Of a stretch of DNA of 64,000 nt, positions 25,571-35,139 are shown in pieces. Within the stretch, counting starts at the first letter, position 1. The number at the start of each line of letters is the position of its first letter. Source of the stretch: an uncultured Sutterella sp. GTDB taxonomy: Bacteria > Pseudomonadota > Gammaproteobacteria > Burkholderiales > Burkholderiaceae_F. Position numbers and translations under genes: made by a program. Location: the NCBI GenBank assembly GCA_958347955.1, contig CATVXH010000006.1:1-64000 (forward strand), given 5' to 3'. The notes beneath the pieces are model-generated. The model saw nothing but the letters and a program-made list of their open reading frames with translations. It was not told where the DNA came from and did no database searches.

Positions 25571-27745
25571 ATGACGATGTTTAACAAAGTGAGCAAGTCT
25601 TTCCGCTTCGGTGACCATGACGTGACTTTCACCACTGGTGAAATCGCCCGTCAGGCCTCCGGCGCTGTCATTTGCCAAATGGACGATACCGTTGTTTTGG
25701 CCACGGTGGTTGCCAAGAAAGAAACCAAGCCCGGTCAGGACTTCTTCCCTTTGACGGTTGACTATATTGAAAAGACCTATGCGGCCGGTAAGATTCCCGG
25801 CGGATTTTTCAAGCGTGAAGGCCGTCCGAGCGAAAAAGAAACGCTCACGAGCCGTTTGATCGACCGCCCGATTCGTCCGCTTTTCCCCGAAGGCTTCTTC
25901 AACGAAGTTCAAGTCATCATTCATGTGTTGTCCGTAGACCCGGAAGTTGACCCCGATATTCCTTCCATGTTGGGCGCCTCCGCTGCCTTGTCTATCTCCG
26001 GCATTCCGTTTAACGGCCCGATCGGCGCTTGCCGTGTGGGCTACATCAACGGTGAATTTGTCTGCAACCCGAAGTTGTCTCAAATGAAAGACAGCCGTTT
26101 GGATTTGGTGGTGAGCGGCACAGAACGCGCCGTGCTTATGGTGGAATCCGAAGCCGACTGCCTGCCCGAAGATGTGATGCTCAATGCTGTGATGTTTGGT
26201 CATGAGCAACAACAAGTGGCCATCAACGCCATTAACGAATTGGTTGAAGAAGCCGGCAAGCCCGCTTGGGATTGGCAACCTGCCCCCAAGAACGAAGCGC
26301 TCATCGCCCGTATCGACCAATTGGCCTCCGAAGAACTCAAGGTGGCTTACTCCATTCGCAGCAAGCAAGCCCGCACGGAAAAATTGCGTGAGATCTACGC
26401 GATGGTTGATGATGCGTTGGCCGCTGACGAACAATTCTCCGGTGACAACGCCGTCGATCCCAACGAAGTGGCCGGCATCCTTTTCGAAATGGAAGCCAAG
26501 CTTGTCCGCTCTAAGATTTTGAACGGTGAACCGCGTATCGACGGTCGTGACACCAAGACGGTGCGTCCGATCGAAATCCGTCAGGGTGTGTTGCCCCGCA
26601 CTCATGGTTCCGCCCTCTTTACTCGTGGCGAAACTCAAGCGCTGGTTATCACCACGTTGGGCACCAAGCAAGATGAACAAATCGTTGACGGTTTGTTGGG
26701 TGAAACTCACGAACGCTTCATGCTTCACTACAACATGCCCCCGTTTGCCACGGGCGAAACGGGTCGCGTGGGCAGCCCCAAGCGTCGTGAAATCGGCCAT
26801 GGCCGTTTAGCCAAGCGCGCCCTCACCGCTGTGTTGCCCTCTGAAGAAGATTTCCAATACACGATCCGCGTGGTTTCTGAAATCTGCGAATCCAACGGTT
26901 CTTCTTCCATGGCGAGCGTCTGCGGCGGCTGCTTATCTTTGATGGATGCCGGTGTGCCTTTGAAGGACTACGTGGCCGGTGTCGCCATGGGTCTTATCAA
27001 GGAAGGCAACAAGTTCGCCGTTCTCACCGATATTTTGGGTGATGAAGATCACTTGGGTGATATGGACTTCAAGGTGGCCGGCACCGAAAACGGTGTGACC
27101 GCTTTGCAAATGGATATCAAGATTGAAGGTATCAACAAGGAAATCATGCAGGTAGCCTTGGCTCAAGCCCATGAAGGCCGTCAGCACATTTTGAATGAAA
27201 TGCGCACGCAGGCCGCCGGCGGCGCCAAGGAGCTGTCTCCGTTTGCCCCGCGCATGATCACCATGAAGATCAATCCGGAAAAGATCCGTGATGTGATCGG
27301 CAAGGGCGGCGCTGTGATCCGCGCCATCACTGAGGAAACCGGAGCCACCGTCAATATTGAAGATGACGGCAGCGTGACGATTGCCTCTGTGGATCCGCAG
27401 GCCGGTCTTGAGGCCCAAAAGCGCATTCTTGAAATCACCGCTGAAATTGAAAAGGGTCAAATTTACGAAGGCACGGTGACGCGTCTGCTTGATTTCGGCG
27501 CCATCGTTCAATTGCTCCCGGGCAAGGACGGGTTGCTCCACATCAGCCAAATTGCCAACCAACGTGTCAACGCCGTTTCCGACTATCTCAAGGAAGGCCA
27601 AGTGGTTCGTGTCAAGGTGATTGAGGCCGATGAAAAGGGTCGCGTGCGCCTGTCGATGAAGGCTCTCTTGGAAGACGAAAAGAAAGCCGAAGAAGCGCCG
27701 GCGCAAGCCCCAGCTGAGGCTCCCGCTCAAGAAAACGCCCAATAG
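25571..27745 (+). CDS. pnp: Polynucleotide phosphorylase
   Basis: A 724-residue phosphorolytic 3'-5' exoribonuclease, a core degradosome enzyme. Two RNase PH-like domains (about 10-230 and 320-560) are followed by a KH domain (GKGGAVIRAITEETGA) and an S1 domain (GTVTRLLDFGAIV). The C-terminus is an Ala/Pro/Glu tail. An ATG two codons later (MFNKVSK) equally fits the family start. AAGGAA lies upstream. Confidence 0.97.
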   Translation: MTMFNKVSKSFRFGDHDVTFTTGEIARQASGAVICQMDDTVVLATVVAKKETKPGQDFFPLTVDYIEKTYAAGKIPGGFFKREGRPSEKETLTSRLIDRPIRPLFPEGFFNEVQVIIHVLSVDPEVDPDIPSMLGASAALSISGIPFNGPIGACRVGYINGEFVCNPKLSQMKDSRLDLVVSGTERAVLMVESEADCLPEDVMLNAVMFGHEQQQVAINAINELVEEAGKPAWDWQPAPKNEALIARIDQLASEELKVAYSIRSKQARTEKLREIYAMVDDALAADEQFSGDNAVDPNEVAGILFEMEAKLVRSKILNGEPRIDGRDTKTVRPIEIRQGVLPRTHGSALFTRGETQALVITTLGTKQDEQIVDGLLGETHERFMLHYNMPPFATGETGRVGSPKRREIGHGRLAKRALTAVLPSEEDFQYTIRVVSEICESNGSSSMASVCGGCLSLMDAGVPLKDYVAGVAMGLIKEGNKFAVLTDILGDEDHLGDMDFKVAGTENGVTALQMDIKIEGINKEIMQVALAQAHEGRQHILNEMRTQAAGGAKELSPFAPRMITMKINPEKIRDVIGKGGAVIRAITEETGATVNIEDDGSVTIASVDPQAGLEAQKRILEITAEIEKGQIYEGTVTRLLDFGAIVQLLPGKDGLLHISQIANQRVNAVSDYLKEGQVVRVKVIEADEKGRVRLSMKALLEDEKKAEEAPAQAPAEAPAQENAQ

Positions 27746-27775
27746 TTCAATTTATTGAACCTTTCTTTTGATGTT

Positions 27776-27813
27776 CCCCGTTGCGGCTGAGATAAAGACC
27801 GCGGCGGGGATTT
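27776..27813 (+). terminator. pnp terminator
   Basis: CCCCGTTGCGG pairs with CCGCGGCGGGG (one G-T pair) around a loop of about 12, followed by ATTTTCTTA. Confidence 0.8.
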
Positions 27814-27880
27814 TCTTAGTTACTCAACTCTGTCATTATCTGTATAAACCAAAAAAATCTCATCAGCGGTTTAGGTTCTG

Positions 27881-27886
27881 TATAAT
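27881..27886 (+). promoter_or_regulatory. Candidate -10 element of the ybh operon
   Basis: TATAAT preceded by TG, 48 bp ahead of the adaptor gene; the -35 is poor. The AT-rich segment just downstream (AAATTAAAATTTAAATTTAAA) is partly palindromic and could be a TetR-type operator for the regulator at the end of the operon. Speculative. Confidence 0.4.
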
Positions 27887-27933
27887 TCAAATTAAAATTT
27901 AAATTTAAACTTATTTCGGGAAAATGAACACTG

Positions 27934-28917
27934 ATGCCGATTGTCCATAAGAAAAAAATCGCGGCTGTGGTTATGCTCACAGCGGTGGCTTGTTCCGCCT
28001 TTTGGGCCTACAGCGAATACGCCAATCGTCAGACCGAACTCAAGCTCTACGGCAGCATTGACATGCGAACCGTTGATTTGGCCTTTGAGGAATCGGGTCG
28101 CCTTGAGTCTGTGCTCTTTGAAGAGGGTGCTAACGTCAAGGCGGGGGAAGTTGTGGCGAAATTGGACGACACACGCTATCGGATCGCGCGCGACAGCGCG
28201 GCCGCCCAGGTCGGGGTCGCGCAAGCGCAGTTGGATCTTCTGTTGGCGGGCAGCCGTGTGGAAGAAATTGATGTGGCCAAGGCTAAGCTCAAAGCCACGG
28301 AAGCCCAACTTATTCTTTCCGAGCGCACCTGTAAGCGTTACCGCGACATGGGAAAAGCGGCAAGCGCCTTGGCCCGTGACCAGGCCTGCTACACGGCGGG
28401 GGTCGACCGCGCCACGCGTGATGAGGCAAAACGCACTCTTGAGATGCTTTTGGCCGGCACCCGCGTCGAAGAAATCGAAGTGGCAAGAGCGACGCTTAAA
28501 CAAGCCCAAACAACGCTGGCCGACGCTCAACGGGCTCTTAACAATTGCTCGCTTTACGCGCCCTCCGACGGCGTGATTCGCTCGCGACTAAAGGAGCCCG
28601 GAGACATGGTGAGCGCAAGCGCCCCCATCTATGAAGTGGCGCTGATGAATCCTTTATGGGCTCGCGTGTATATCGATGAGGTCAATCTCGGGCGCATCGC
28701 AATGGGTCAGAAAGTGTCGGTGACAGCCGATAGTTTTCCGGACAAGACTTTTGAGGCAACTGTTGGGTTTATATCGACAGTGGCCGAGTTCACCCCCAAG
28801 ACCGTGCAAACCGAAGCGCTTCGTACCAACCTCGTCTACGAAGTGCGCTTAACCGTTAGCGACCCCGAGGGACAACTAAGGCTTGGGATGCCGGTGAGCG
28901 CGAAACTGTTGCCTTGA
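27934..28917 (+). CDS. ybhG: HlyD-family membrane fusion protein, YbhG type
   Basis: A 327-residue periplasmic adaptor with an N-terminal membrane anchor (about residues 7-23). A biotinyl-lipoyl hairpin domain surrounds a coiled coil in which a motif recurs (AGSRVEEIDVAKAKL, then AGTRVEEIEVARATL). The late AEFTPKTVQT segment is a strong match to YbhG. It links an inner-membrane ABC exporter to an outer-membrane channel, which is not encoded here. The next three genes complete the exporter. Confidence 0.88.
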   Translation: MPIVHKKKIAAVVMLTAVACSAFWAYSEYANRQTELKLYGSIDMRTVDLAFEESGRLESVLFEEGANVKAGEVVAKLDDTRYRIARDSAAAQVGVAQAQLDLLLAGSRVEEIDVAKAKLKATEAQLILSERTCKRYRDMGKAASALARDQACYTAGVDRATRDEAKRTLEMLLAGTRVEEIEVARATLKQAQTTLADAQRALNNCSLYAPSDGVIRSRLKEPGDMVSASAPIYEVALMNPLWARVYIDEVNLGRIAMGQKVSVTADSFPDKTFEATVGFISTVAEFTPKTVQTEALRTNLVYEVRLTVSDPEGQLRLGMPVSAKLLP

Positions 28918-28931
28918 TAAAAAGGTGTCTT

Positions 28932-30662
28932 ATGCAACCGGTGCCGGCCGTCTCACTGAAAAACGTCACCCGCTTTGAAAAAGAAGCGGCTGAGCCGATT
29001 TTGCATAGCGTTTCGGCTGACTTCCCTGCCGGTCACCTCATCGCATTGGTGGGAGCTGACGGGGCGGGTAAGACAACGTTAATGCGGGTGATGACCGGAC
29101 TTCTAAAACCTCAGCAAGGCACGGTCAAGCTTTTCGGCGAGGAGCTTTACTCTGAGAATCTCTCCAGGCTTCAGACGCTTTGCGGTTACATGCCTCAGCA
29201 ATTCGGTCTCTACACTGACCTCAGTGTCGGAGAAAACCTAACGCTTTACGCCGATCTTTTCGGTTTAACCGATGCCGAGCGACAGGAGCGTTTTTCCCGG
29301 CTTTTGGACATGACTGGATTGACGGCTTTCACCGAGCGTCCGGCGGGCAAACTCTCCGGGGGTATGAAGCAAAAGCTGGGCTTAGCCTGCGCGCTTTTAA
29401 ATCGTCCGAAATTGCTCTTTTTGGATGAGCCGAGCGTAGGAGTGGATCCGCTTTCGCGGCGGGAGCTATGGGCCATTCTCCTTGAAAACGTTAAAACGGA
29501 CGGCATGACCGTCGTGGTGGCGACAACCTACATGGATGAAGCCGCCTTGTGCGACGAGGTGCTTATTTTCGAAGATGGTCGGGCGGTGCTTTACGATACG
29601 CCTGAGTCCATCGCCTCGTTGGCTCAAGGCCTGACTTATACGCTTGCGGTGCCGCCCGGTGAAAAAGTCCGAGATGTGCAGGCGAGGCTTTTGGATGACA
29701 CCGAGTGCGTATGGGACGCGGTGCCTAAAGCCGGCGGAGTCAGAGTGTTGATCAAAGAGGGGGTTGAGAAAAAATCGGTAGAAATTAAGCACGGTGTGAA
29801 GCTTATTGAGGAAAAAGCCGGTCTTGAGGAGGGGTATTTGGTCAATCGCATGAGAGGCAAGATCAGAAGCCCCAATTCGGTTATTGATCATGGCTCGGGA
29901 ACCGATGAGCCCCACTACCATGACGCGCCCGTTGTCGTGGCGCGCGATTTGGTGAGGCGTTTTGGCGCGTTTACCGCGGTCAATCGCACCTCCTTTGATG
30001 TGTATCCAGGAGAAATATTCGGTCTTTTGGGACCGAACGGCGCCGGGAAAACCACAACCTTTAAGATGCTGTGCGGGCTCATGACGGTGACTTCAGGCGA
30101 ATTGAAAGTGGCCGGTGTTGATGTGCTCGACGCGCCCAGGCAGGCTCGTGAAAATTTAGGATACATGTCGCAAAAGTTTGCCCTCTATGGGGACTTAAGC
30201 GTTATTGAAAATCTGACTTTTTTTGCAAGCGCCTACGGGCTCGATGGCGCGCAAAAACAGGATCGCATCGACTTTTTGCTTCGAGAATTCGAATTGGGCG
30301 AGTACCGTGATCGACAGGCCAAAACGTTGCCCGGAGGACTTAAGCAGCGCTTGGCCATGGCCGTGGCGCTTGTGCACAAGCCCAAACTACTTTTTTTAGA
30401 TGAGCCGACAAGCGGCGCCGATGTTCCCACCCGTCGCCAATTTTGGCGTTGGATGACGGCGCTCAGCAGCGCCGGCACCACCATTATCGTCACCACTCAC
30501 TTTATGGAAGAGGCGCTTTACTGCGACAGGTTGCTGATTCAGGACGCGGGGCTGCCATTGATCATGGGCACGCCCGAAGCCGTGAGAGCGGAGAGCACCA
30601 CGATGGATGAGGCCTTTATCCGTGTGGTTAAGGGCGCCAGGACAATGAGGGACAAGCCATGA
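28932..30662 (+). CDS. ybhF: ABC exporter ATPase with two fused nucleotide-binding domains, YbhF type
   Basis: A 576-residue protein with two ABC ATPase domains. First domain: Walker A GADGAGKTT, signature LSGGMKQ, Walker B LLFLDEPS. Second domain, from about residue 335: GPNGAGKTT, an altered signature LPGGLKQ, and LLFLDEPTSGAD. In E. coli YbhFSR exports cations and some drugs. The ATG at 28932 follows AAGGTG; a TTG at 28914 overlapping ybhG is less likely. The stop overlaps the ybhS start. Confidence 0.9.
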   Translation: MQPVPAVSLKNVTRFEKEAAEPILHSVSADFPAGHLIALVGADGAGKTTLMRVMTGLLKPQQGTVKLFGEELYSENLSRLQTLCGYMPQQFGLYTDLSVGENLTLYADLFGLTDAERQERFSRLLDMTGLTAFTERPAGKLSGGMKQKLGLACALLNRPKLLFLDEPSVGVDPLSRRELWAILLENVKTDGMTVVVATTYMDEAALCDEVLIFEDGRAVLYDTPESIASLAQGLTYTLAVPPGEKVRDVQARLLDDTECVWDAVPKAGGVRVLIKEGVEKKSVEIKHGVKLIEEKAGLEEGYLVNRMRGKIRSPNSVIDHGSGTDEPHYHDAPVVVARDLVRRFGAFTAVNRTSFDVYPGEIFGLLGPNGAGKTTTFKMLCGLMTVTSGELKVAGVDVLDAPRQARENLGYMSQKFALYGDLSVIENLTFFASAYGLDGAQKQDRIDFLLREFELGEYRDRQAKTLPGGLKQRLAMAVALVHKPKLLFLDEPTSGADVPTRRQFWRWMTALSSAGTTIIVTTHFMEEALYCDRLLIQDAGLPLIMGTPEAVRAESTTMDEAFIRVVKGARTMRDKP

Positions 30663-31753
30663 CAACCGCGCAAGACTTCAGCCGTCATGTCCGCGCCCTG
30701 TGCTTGAAGGAAATGCGGCAGATTTTAAGAGATAAAAGCGCCATTCTTTTGGGCGTTGTGCTGCCGGTTATTTTGATCATTCTCTTCGGTCACGGGATCT
30801 CCTTTGATGTTAAAGATATCCGACTGGCTGTCGTTAACTCTCAGTCGACAGAGGCTGCCACGCTTTACACGCAGGCTCTATCGGCCAATAGCTCCTTCAT
30901 CGTGAGCGTGTATCCGGATCGCACTCGGGCGATGCGGGCATTGGAGCGTTTTGATGTGGAAGTTGTGATTGTTTTTGAAAAGCGTCCCGTTGCCGGGCAG
31001 ACGCAGCTTTTGGTCAACGGCATCGATTCGCCCCGCGCCTCGATGATCTCGAACGCTGTTTTGGGAACAATCCAGAGCGCGGGCTCTGCCTCAGCACAAC
31101 CTTCCGGCATCAATGTGATTGCCCGTATCTGGTTTAATGAGTCGGCTGAAAGCCGGTGGTATTTGGTGCCGGGATTGTTGGTGATCATCCTGACGATGAT
31201 CGGCACGATGCTCACCGGGTTAGTCATCGCCCGCGAGTGGGAGAGGGGAACGATGGAGGCGCTGTTGTCCACGCCGATTTCTCCCTGGGCGCTGCTGCTC
31301 TCAAAAATTATTCCCTACTTCGTGTTGGGAGTTTTCGGTTGGGGATTGTGCATGATCGCCGCGCTTTTTTGGTATGAGGTGCCGGTGCGGGGCGGCTTGG
31401 GAATCATCAGCCTGGCGTCGGCCCTTTACTTTGTGGTGTGCCTGAATATCGGTTTGGTGATTTCCGGGGCGACGAGATCTCAGTTCCTGTCCTCTCAGAT
31501 CGCGCTATTGGCGAGTTTTTTGCCGGCGCTGATTTTGTCGGGCTTCATTTTTGATCTCAGAAGCGCTCCGCAATGGGCTAATGTCATCGCGTATATGCTG
31601 CCGCCCGTTTATTACATGGAGCTTCTGAAAGTGGGGTTTCTCACCGGCGGAATGAAGGCGTTGGTGATTAAAAACTTACTGATTTTATCGGCTTATGCGG
31701 TGGTGTTCATACTGATGGCGCGCCACTTTTGTCAAAAACGGGTGCGTAAATGA
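30659..31753 (+). CDS. ybhS: ABC exporter permease, YbhS type
   Basis: A 364-residue ABC-2 permease: one N-terminal helix (about 27-47), a large periplasmic domain, then five helices. The motif REWERGTMEALLSTPI is the family hallmark of the coupling region. Start and stop overlap its neighbours by ATGA, so translation is coupled. Together with the next gene it forms the membrane channel. Confidence 0.9.
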   Translation: MTTAQDFSRHVRALCLKEMRQILRDKSAILLGVVLPVILIILFGHGISFDVKDIRLAVVNSQSTEAATLYTQALSANSSFIVSVYPDRTRAMRALERFDVEVVIVFEKRPVAGQTQLLVNGIDSPRASMISNAVLGTIQSAGSASAQPSGINVIARIWFNESAESRWYLVPGLLVIILTMIGTMLTGLVIAREWERGTMEALLSTPISPWALLLSKIIPYFVLGVFGWGLCMIAALFWYEVPVRGGLGIISLASALYFVVCLNIGLVISGATRSQFLSSQIALLASFLPALILSGFIFDLRSAPQWANVIAYMLPPVYYMELLKVGFLTGGMKALVIKNLLILSAYAVVFILMARHFCQKRVRK

Positions 31754-32847
31754 GTAAAAGGTCAGTGCGATTTAAAGCGCTCGTGAGAAAAGAGTTTCTT
31801 GCGACACTAAAGGAAAAAACAAGTCGAATGATTTTAGTGGGCCCTCTTTTGCTCTACATCCTTTTGTTCGGTTACATCGCCACTTTTAATTTGGACCGCG
31901 TGCCCTACGCGCTTTGTGATCTGTCCGGCTCTGAGGCCTCCGCCACGGTTGTTCGAGCGCTCGACAATAATCGTATTTTTAAACGGATAGCCACGTTGCA
32001 AAACATATCCGAGATCGCGCCTGTAATGGACGAGGGCGAGGCCCTTTTGACCGTTGTCATAGAGCCCTCGTTTGCGCAACACCTGCGCGAAGGTAAAGCG
32101 GCCGATATTCAAGTGGTGATTGACGGTCGCAACTCCACCACCGCCCAGCTCGCGGCGGGCTATGTCTCGCAAATTGCTCAATCAGTTAATGCCTCTGTCT
32201 CGGGTTTGGGGGAGACCGTGAAAACTCGTTTTTTATTTAATCCGAACCTGATCACCCAATGGTTCATCATGCCGGGCTTGATCGTGATGCTGTCAATGCT
32301 CCAGGTGGTGGTGCTTTCGGCCTTGTCGGTGGCCCGCGAGCGTGAGCAGGGGACTTTTGAGCAACTGTTGGTCTCGCCCTACACAACGCTTGAGCTTTTG
32401 ACCGCCAAGTCGATTGTGCCGATTTTGATCGGTTTATTTCAAAGCACGCTGATTTTCCTTGTTGATCTTTTTTGGTTTGATATTCCAATGGGCGGAAGTG
32501 TCATCGCGATGTACGCGGTGCTCTTTCTTTTCACATTATCGGTGGTCGGTTTGGGGCTTGCCGTATCCGCCTACAGTCAAACCATGCAACAGGGCTTATT
32601 GATTGTTTTTGTCTTTTTGGTGCCGATGGTATTGCTTTCGGGGTTATTCGCACCGGTTGAAAACATGCCCGGCTGGATTCAAGTTTTAACTTATGCCGAT
32701 CCTCTGCGTTTTACGCTATCGGCGGTTCGGCAAATTTATTTGGCAGGAGCCTCATTTATGACGGTATTGCCGACAATGATTCCTGTGATCGTCATGTCGG
32801 CGGTGACACTGCCGGTGGCTTTTTACTTTTTTAAGAAACGACTATGA
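31750..32847 (+). CDS. ybhR: ABC exporter permease, YbhR type
   Basis: A 365-residue ABC-2 permease paralogous to the preceding gene, with the coupling motif REREQGTFEQLLVSP and the same one-plus-five helix layout. It overlaps both neighbours by four bases. It probably heterodimerises with the YbhS-type subunit. Confidence 0.9.
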   Translation: MSKRSVRFKALVRKEFLATLKEKTSRMILVGPLLLYILLFGYIATFNLDRVPYALCDLSGSEASATVVRALDNNRIFKRIATLQNISEIAPVMDEGEALLTVVIEPSFAQHLREGKAADIQVVIDGRNSTTAQLAAGYVSQIAQSVNASVSGLGETVKTRFLFNPNLITQWFIMPGLIVMLSMLQVVVLSALSVAREREQGTFEQLLVSPYTTLELLTAKSIVPILIGLFQSTLIFLVDLFWFDIPMGGSVIAMYAVLFLFTLSVVGLGLAVSAYSQTMQQGLLIVFVFLVPMVLLSGLFAPVENMPGWIQVLTYADPLRFTLSAVRQIYLAGASFMTVLPTMIPVIVMSAVTLPVAFYFFKKRL

Positions 32848-33512
32848 GAAAACAAAGCGCAAAAATTCGTGGTGACGGAGAGAAAACTCGCAAGGCATTA
32901 ATTGAGGCGGCAGGGGTCCTCGCCGCAGAAAGAGGCTGGGGCAACGTGACGGCCAAGGAGGTCTGCGATAAGGCCGGTGTGAATTGCGCGAGCGTCAATT
33001 ATTGGTTCGGCGGACGCGATGAGCTTTACCAGGCCGTGCTTAAAAGAATCTCGGACACAATCTTCAGCCAGGAATTGGAAATTGAAATGGTGCAGTACGA
33101 GACGGCGGGCGACGCCCTTGAGTACTTTTTCACCCATCATATCAAGCAAAGCCTGGTTGAGCGGGGGTGGCCCATTCGCGTTTGGGCCAGAGAAGTGACG
33201 GCCAATCCATCGGACAACATCATGACGGTGGCACGCAATATCGGCGCGCCCCGCATTCGGGTGCTGCAACAGTTTTTCGCAGACTTTTTAGGCATCAAAG
33301 ACTGCACAGACTACCGGGTGGGCGCCGCTTTTCTCACGGCGATGTCCGCGGTTCTTATCAATATGCTGATCGCATCACAGTTAAGAAACATCGTCATTCC
33401 GGCTTTCGCGACAGACTCGGAAAAAATGGTCCGATTGATTGTCCGCCAAGTCATGGCCGGGCTGCAAGCCCGGCGTCGTGAGATCGCCCTTGAAACGGCG
33501 CAAGACAGATAA
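32844..33512 (+). CDS. cecR: TetR-family regulator of the exporter, CecR type
   Basis: A 222-residue regulator with an N-terminal TetR helix-turn-helix (residues about 14-60, with VTAKEVCDKAGVNCASVNYWFGG). In E. coli CecR (YbiH) lies at the head of ybhGFSR and represses it; here the gene is the last of the operon, overlapping ybhR by ATGA. This would give autoregulation of the whole unit. The inducer is unknown. Confidence 0.82.
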   Translation: MRKQSAKIRGDGEKTRKALIEAAGVLAAERGWGNVTAKEVCDKAGVNCASVNYWFGGRDELYQAVLKRISDTIFSQELEIEMVQYETAGDALEYFFTHHIKQSLVERGWPIRVWAREVTANPSDNIMTVARNIGAPRIRVLQQFFADFLGIKDCTDYRVGAAFLTAMSAVLINMLIASQLRNIVIPAFATDSEKMVRLIVRQVMAGLQARRREIALETAQDR

Positions 33513-33521
33513 CCTTTCGGG

Positions 33522-34448
33522 TCAAATCACTCGATTGGGAGCCGAGCCAGTGGCAATAAACGCGCGGATATTTTCCAAGCACTGCAGGCCGGCGCTTTCC
33601 CGAGCTTCCTCGGTGCCGCTGGCTACGTGGGGAGTCATTAGGAGGTTATCCAGCGAAACGAGTCTTGTGTCAATGGCGGGCTCGCCTTCAAAGACATCGA
33701 GCGCGGCGCCCGCGATCGTTTTTTCTCGCAACGCCTCGACGAGATCATCGGTGTCAACCAATTCACCGCGCCCAATATTGATTAGGTAGCCTTTGTCTCC
33801 CAAGGCTTGGAAAATTTCACGATTGGCGATGTGATGCGTGGCTTGTCCGCCGGGCATCGCCAAAACCAAAAAGTCACACCAGGCGGCCATGGCTTTTAAG
33901 TTTTCAAAACGGCGATAGGGGACATCGCGCGGGCTTAAATTCGTGTAGCCGATTTGCATCTTGAAACCTTGGGCGCGGCGGGCGATTTCCGTGCCGATAT
34001 GGCCGAGACCCGCGATGCCGATGCGCTTGCCGCTTACGCGGTTGGTGAGGGGAAAGCCCGAGAAAGTGCGAGCCGTTCGGCGCGCGTGCTCGCAAGCCTC
34101 GGGCACGCGGCGCGACAGCGCCAAAATAAGCCCCCAGGCCAAGTCTGCCACATCGTCGCTTGTGGCCGATGGGGTGTTGGTGAGAATAATGCCCCTCTGC
34201 TTCATCGTCTCAAGGTCAAATTTGTCATATCCGACACCCAGACTGGCTACCATTTGCAGATTGGGAAAGCGCGTGAAGAGGTCTTTGTCCATGCGAATCG
34301 GCGGATTGGTGATGACAACGCGCACGTCATCAAGTTTGTTTTTTTCCTCGGCGCTCAAATCCTGCCAGTACTGCACCTGAGCAATGTCTTTAAGGCCTTC
34401 CGTGAGGGAAGAAGGAATCGGACGGGGAAAAAAGCTGATGATTCTCAT
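33522..34448 (-). CDS. D-isomer 2-hydroxyacid dehydrogenase (GhrB/hydroxypyruvate reductase type)
   Basis: A 308-residue NAD(P)-dependent dehydrogenase. The dinucleotide fold is marked by GIAGLGHIGTEIARR near residue 144. The catalytic Arg, Glu and His are in INIGRGELVD, VFEGEP and TPHVASGT. Family members reduce glyoxylate, hydroxypyruvate or other 2-oxoacids; specificity cannot be read. It lies 14 bp after darP on the same strand and its end is 9 bp from the convergent cecR stop. Confidence 0.85.
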   Translation of the reverse strand: MRIISFFPRPIPSSLTEGLKDIAQVQYWQDLSAEEKNKLDDVRVVITNPPIRMDKDLFTRFPNLQMVASLGVGYDKFDLETMKQRGIILTNTPSATSDDVADLAWGLILALSRRVPEACEHARRTARTFSGFPLTNRVSGKRIGIAGLGHIGTEIARRAQGFKMQIGYTNLSPRDVPYRRFENLKAMAAWCDFLVLAMPGGQATHHIANREIFQALGDKGYLINIGRGELVDTDDLVEALREKTIAGAALDVFEGEPAIDTRLVSLDNLLMTPHVASGTEEARESAGLQCLENIRAFIATGSAPNRVI

Positions 34449-34462
34449 GGCTCGGTCTCTCT

Positions 34463-35032
34463 TTAGTTGGTTTGGTTTTCGTCGTCTTCTTTTTCGAGTG
34501 TGACCTCGGGGCTGACCATCGGGTGGATAAGCCGGTAAAGTTCGCGAGCGCTCTTCGGAGGTTTGCCGAGCTGAGCTTCTTTTCGCGCCGAGCGAATAAG
34601 TTGACGCACCGCTTGAACATTGACATCGGGGAAATCTTTGATGAAGTCGGTAAGCGCCGCGTCTTCGGCGATGAGCTTGTCGCGCAGGCGCTCAGCGCGG
34701 TGATGGGCGGCCACGGCCGCGCGGCTTTCGCCCGTGGCGATATCAATGGCAGCCCGGACCTTTTCGGGATCAAGCCCATTCATGCGTTTGCCGATGAGCT
34801 GAAGCTGGCGTCGCTGGGCCCCGAAAGATCGCATTTTGGCGTACTCATCAATGGCCTCGCGAACATCATCGGGCAGAGGAATTTTATTGAGCGTTTCGGC
34901 GCCCAGTTTGGTCATTTCCTTTCCCAGATCCTGAAGGGCCTGCAACTCGCGCTTGATCTGCGATTTGCTGGGACGGTCATATTCATCTTCGTCTTCAAAA
35001 TCGTCTTCTCGATTGTCTCTGTATTGGGCCAT
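34463..35032 (-). CDS. darP: Ribosome-associated protein DarP (YjgA)
   Basis: A 189-residue charged helical protein of the DUF615/YjgA family, which binds the 50S subunit during late assembly. The family segment PSKSQIKRELQALQDLG is near residue 21, after an acidic N-terminus, and FGAQRRQLQLIGK follows. Divergent from uvrB. Confidence 0.92.
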   Translation of the reverse strand: MAQYRDNREDDFEDEDEYDRPSKSQIKRELQALQDLGKEMTKLGAETLNKIPLPDDVREAIDEYAKMRSFGAQRRQLQLIGKRMNGLDPEKVRAAIDIATGESRAAVAAHHRAERLRDKLIAEDAALTDFIKDFPDVNVQAVRQLIRSARKEAQLGKPPKSARELYRLIHPMVSPEVTLEKEDDENQTN

Positions 35033-35139
35033 GGTTCACCATTCCTTAGAATAACAAACGGATTGTAACGGGAATTTTCGTCTCTCTGCATTATCATGGT
35101 GGTTTGTATAAAAAAGAACCGAATTCAGAGAGAATTTTT

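Noticed and set aside
25511..26800. A 429-codon minus-strand open frame
   Set aside because: It lies fully antisense to pnp, which has unmistakable family sequence. The frame is a codon-bias shadow.
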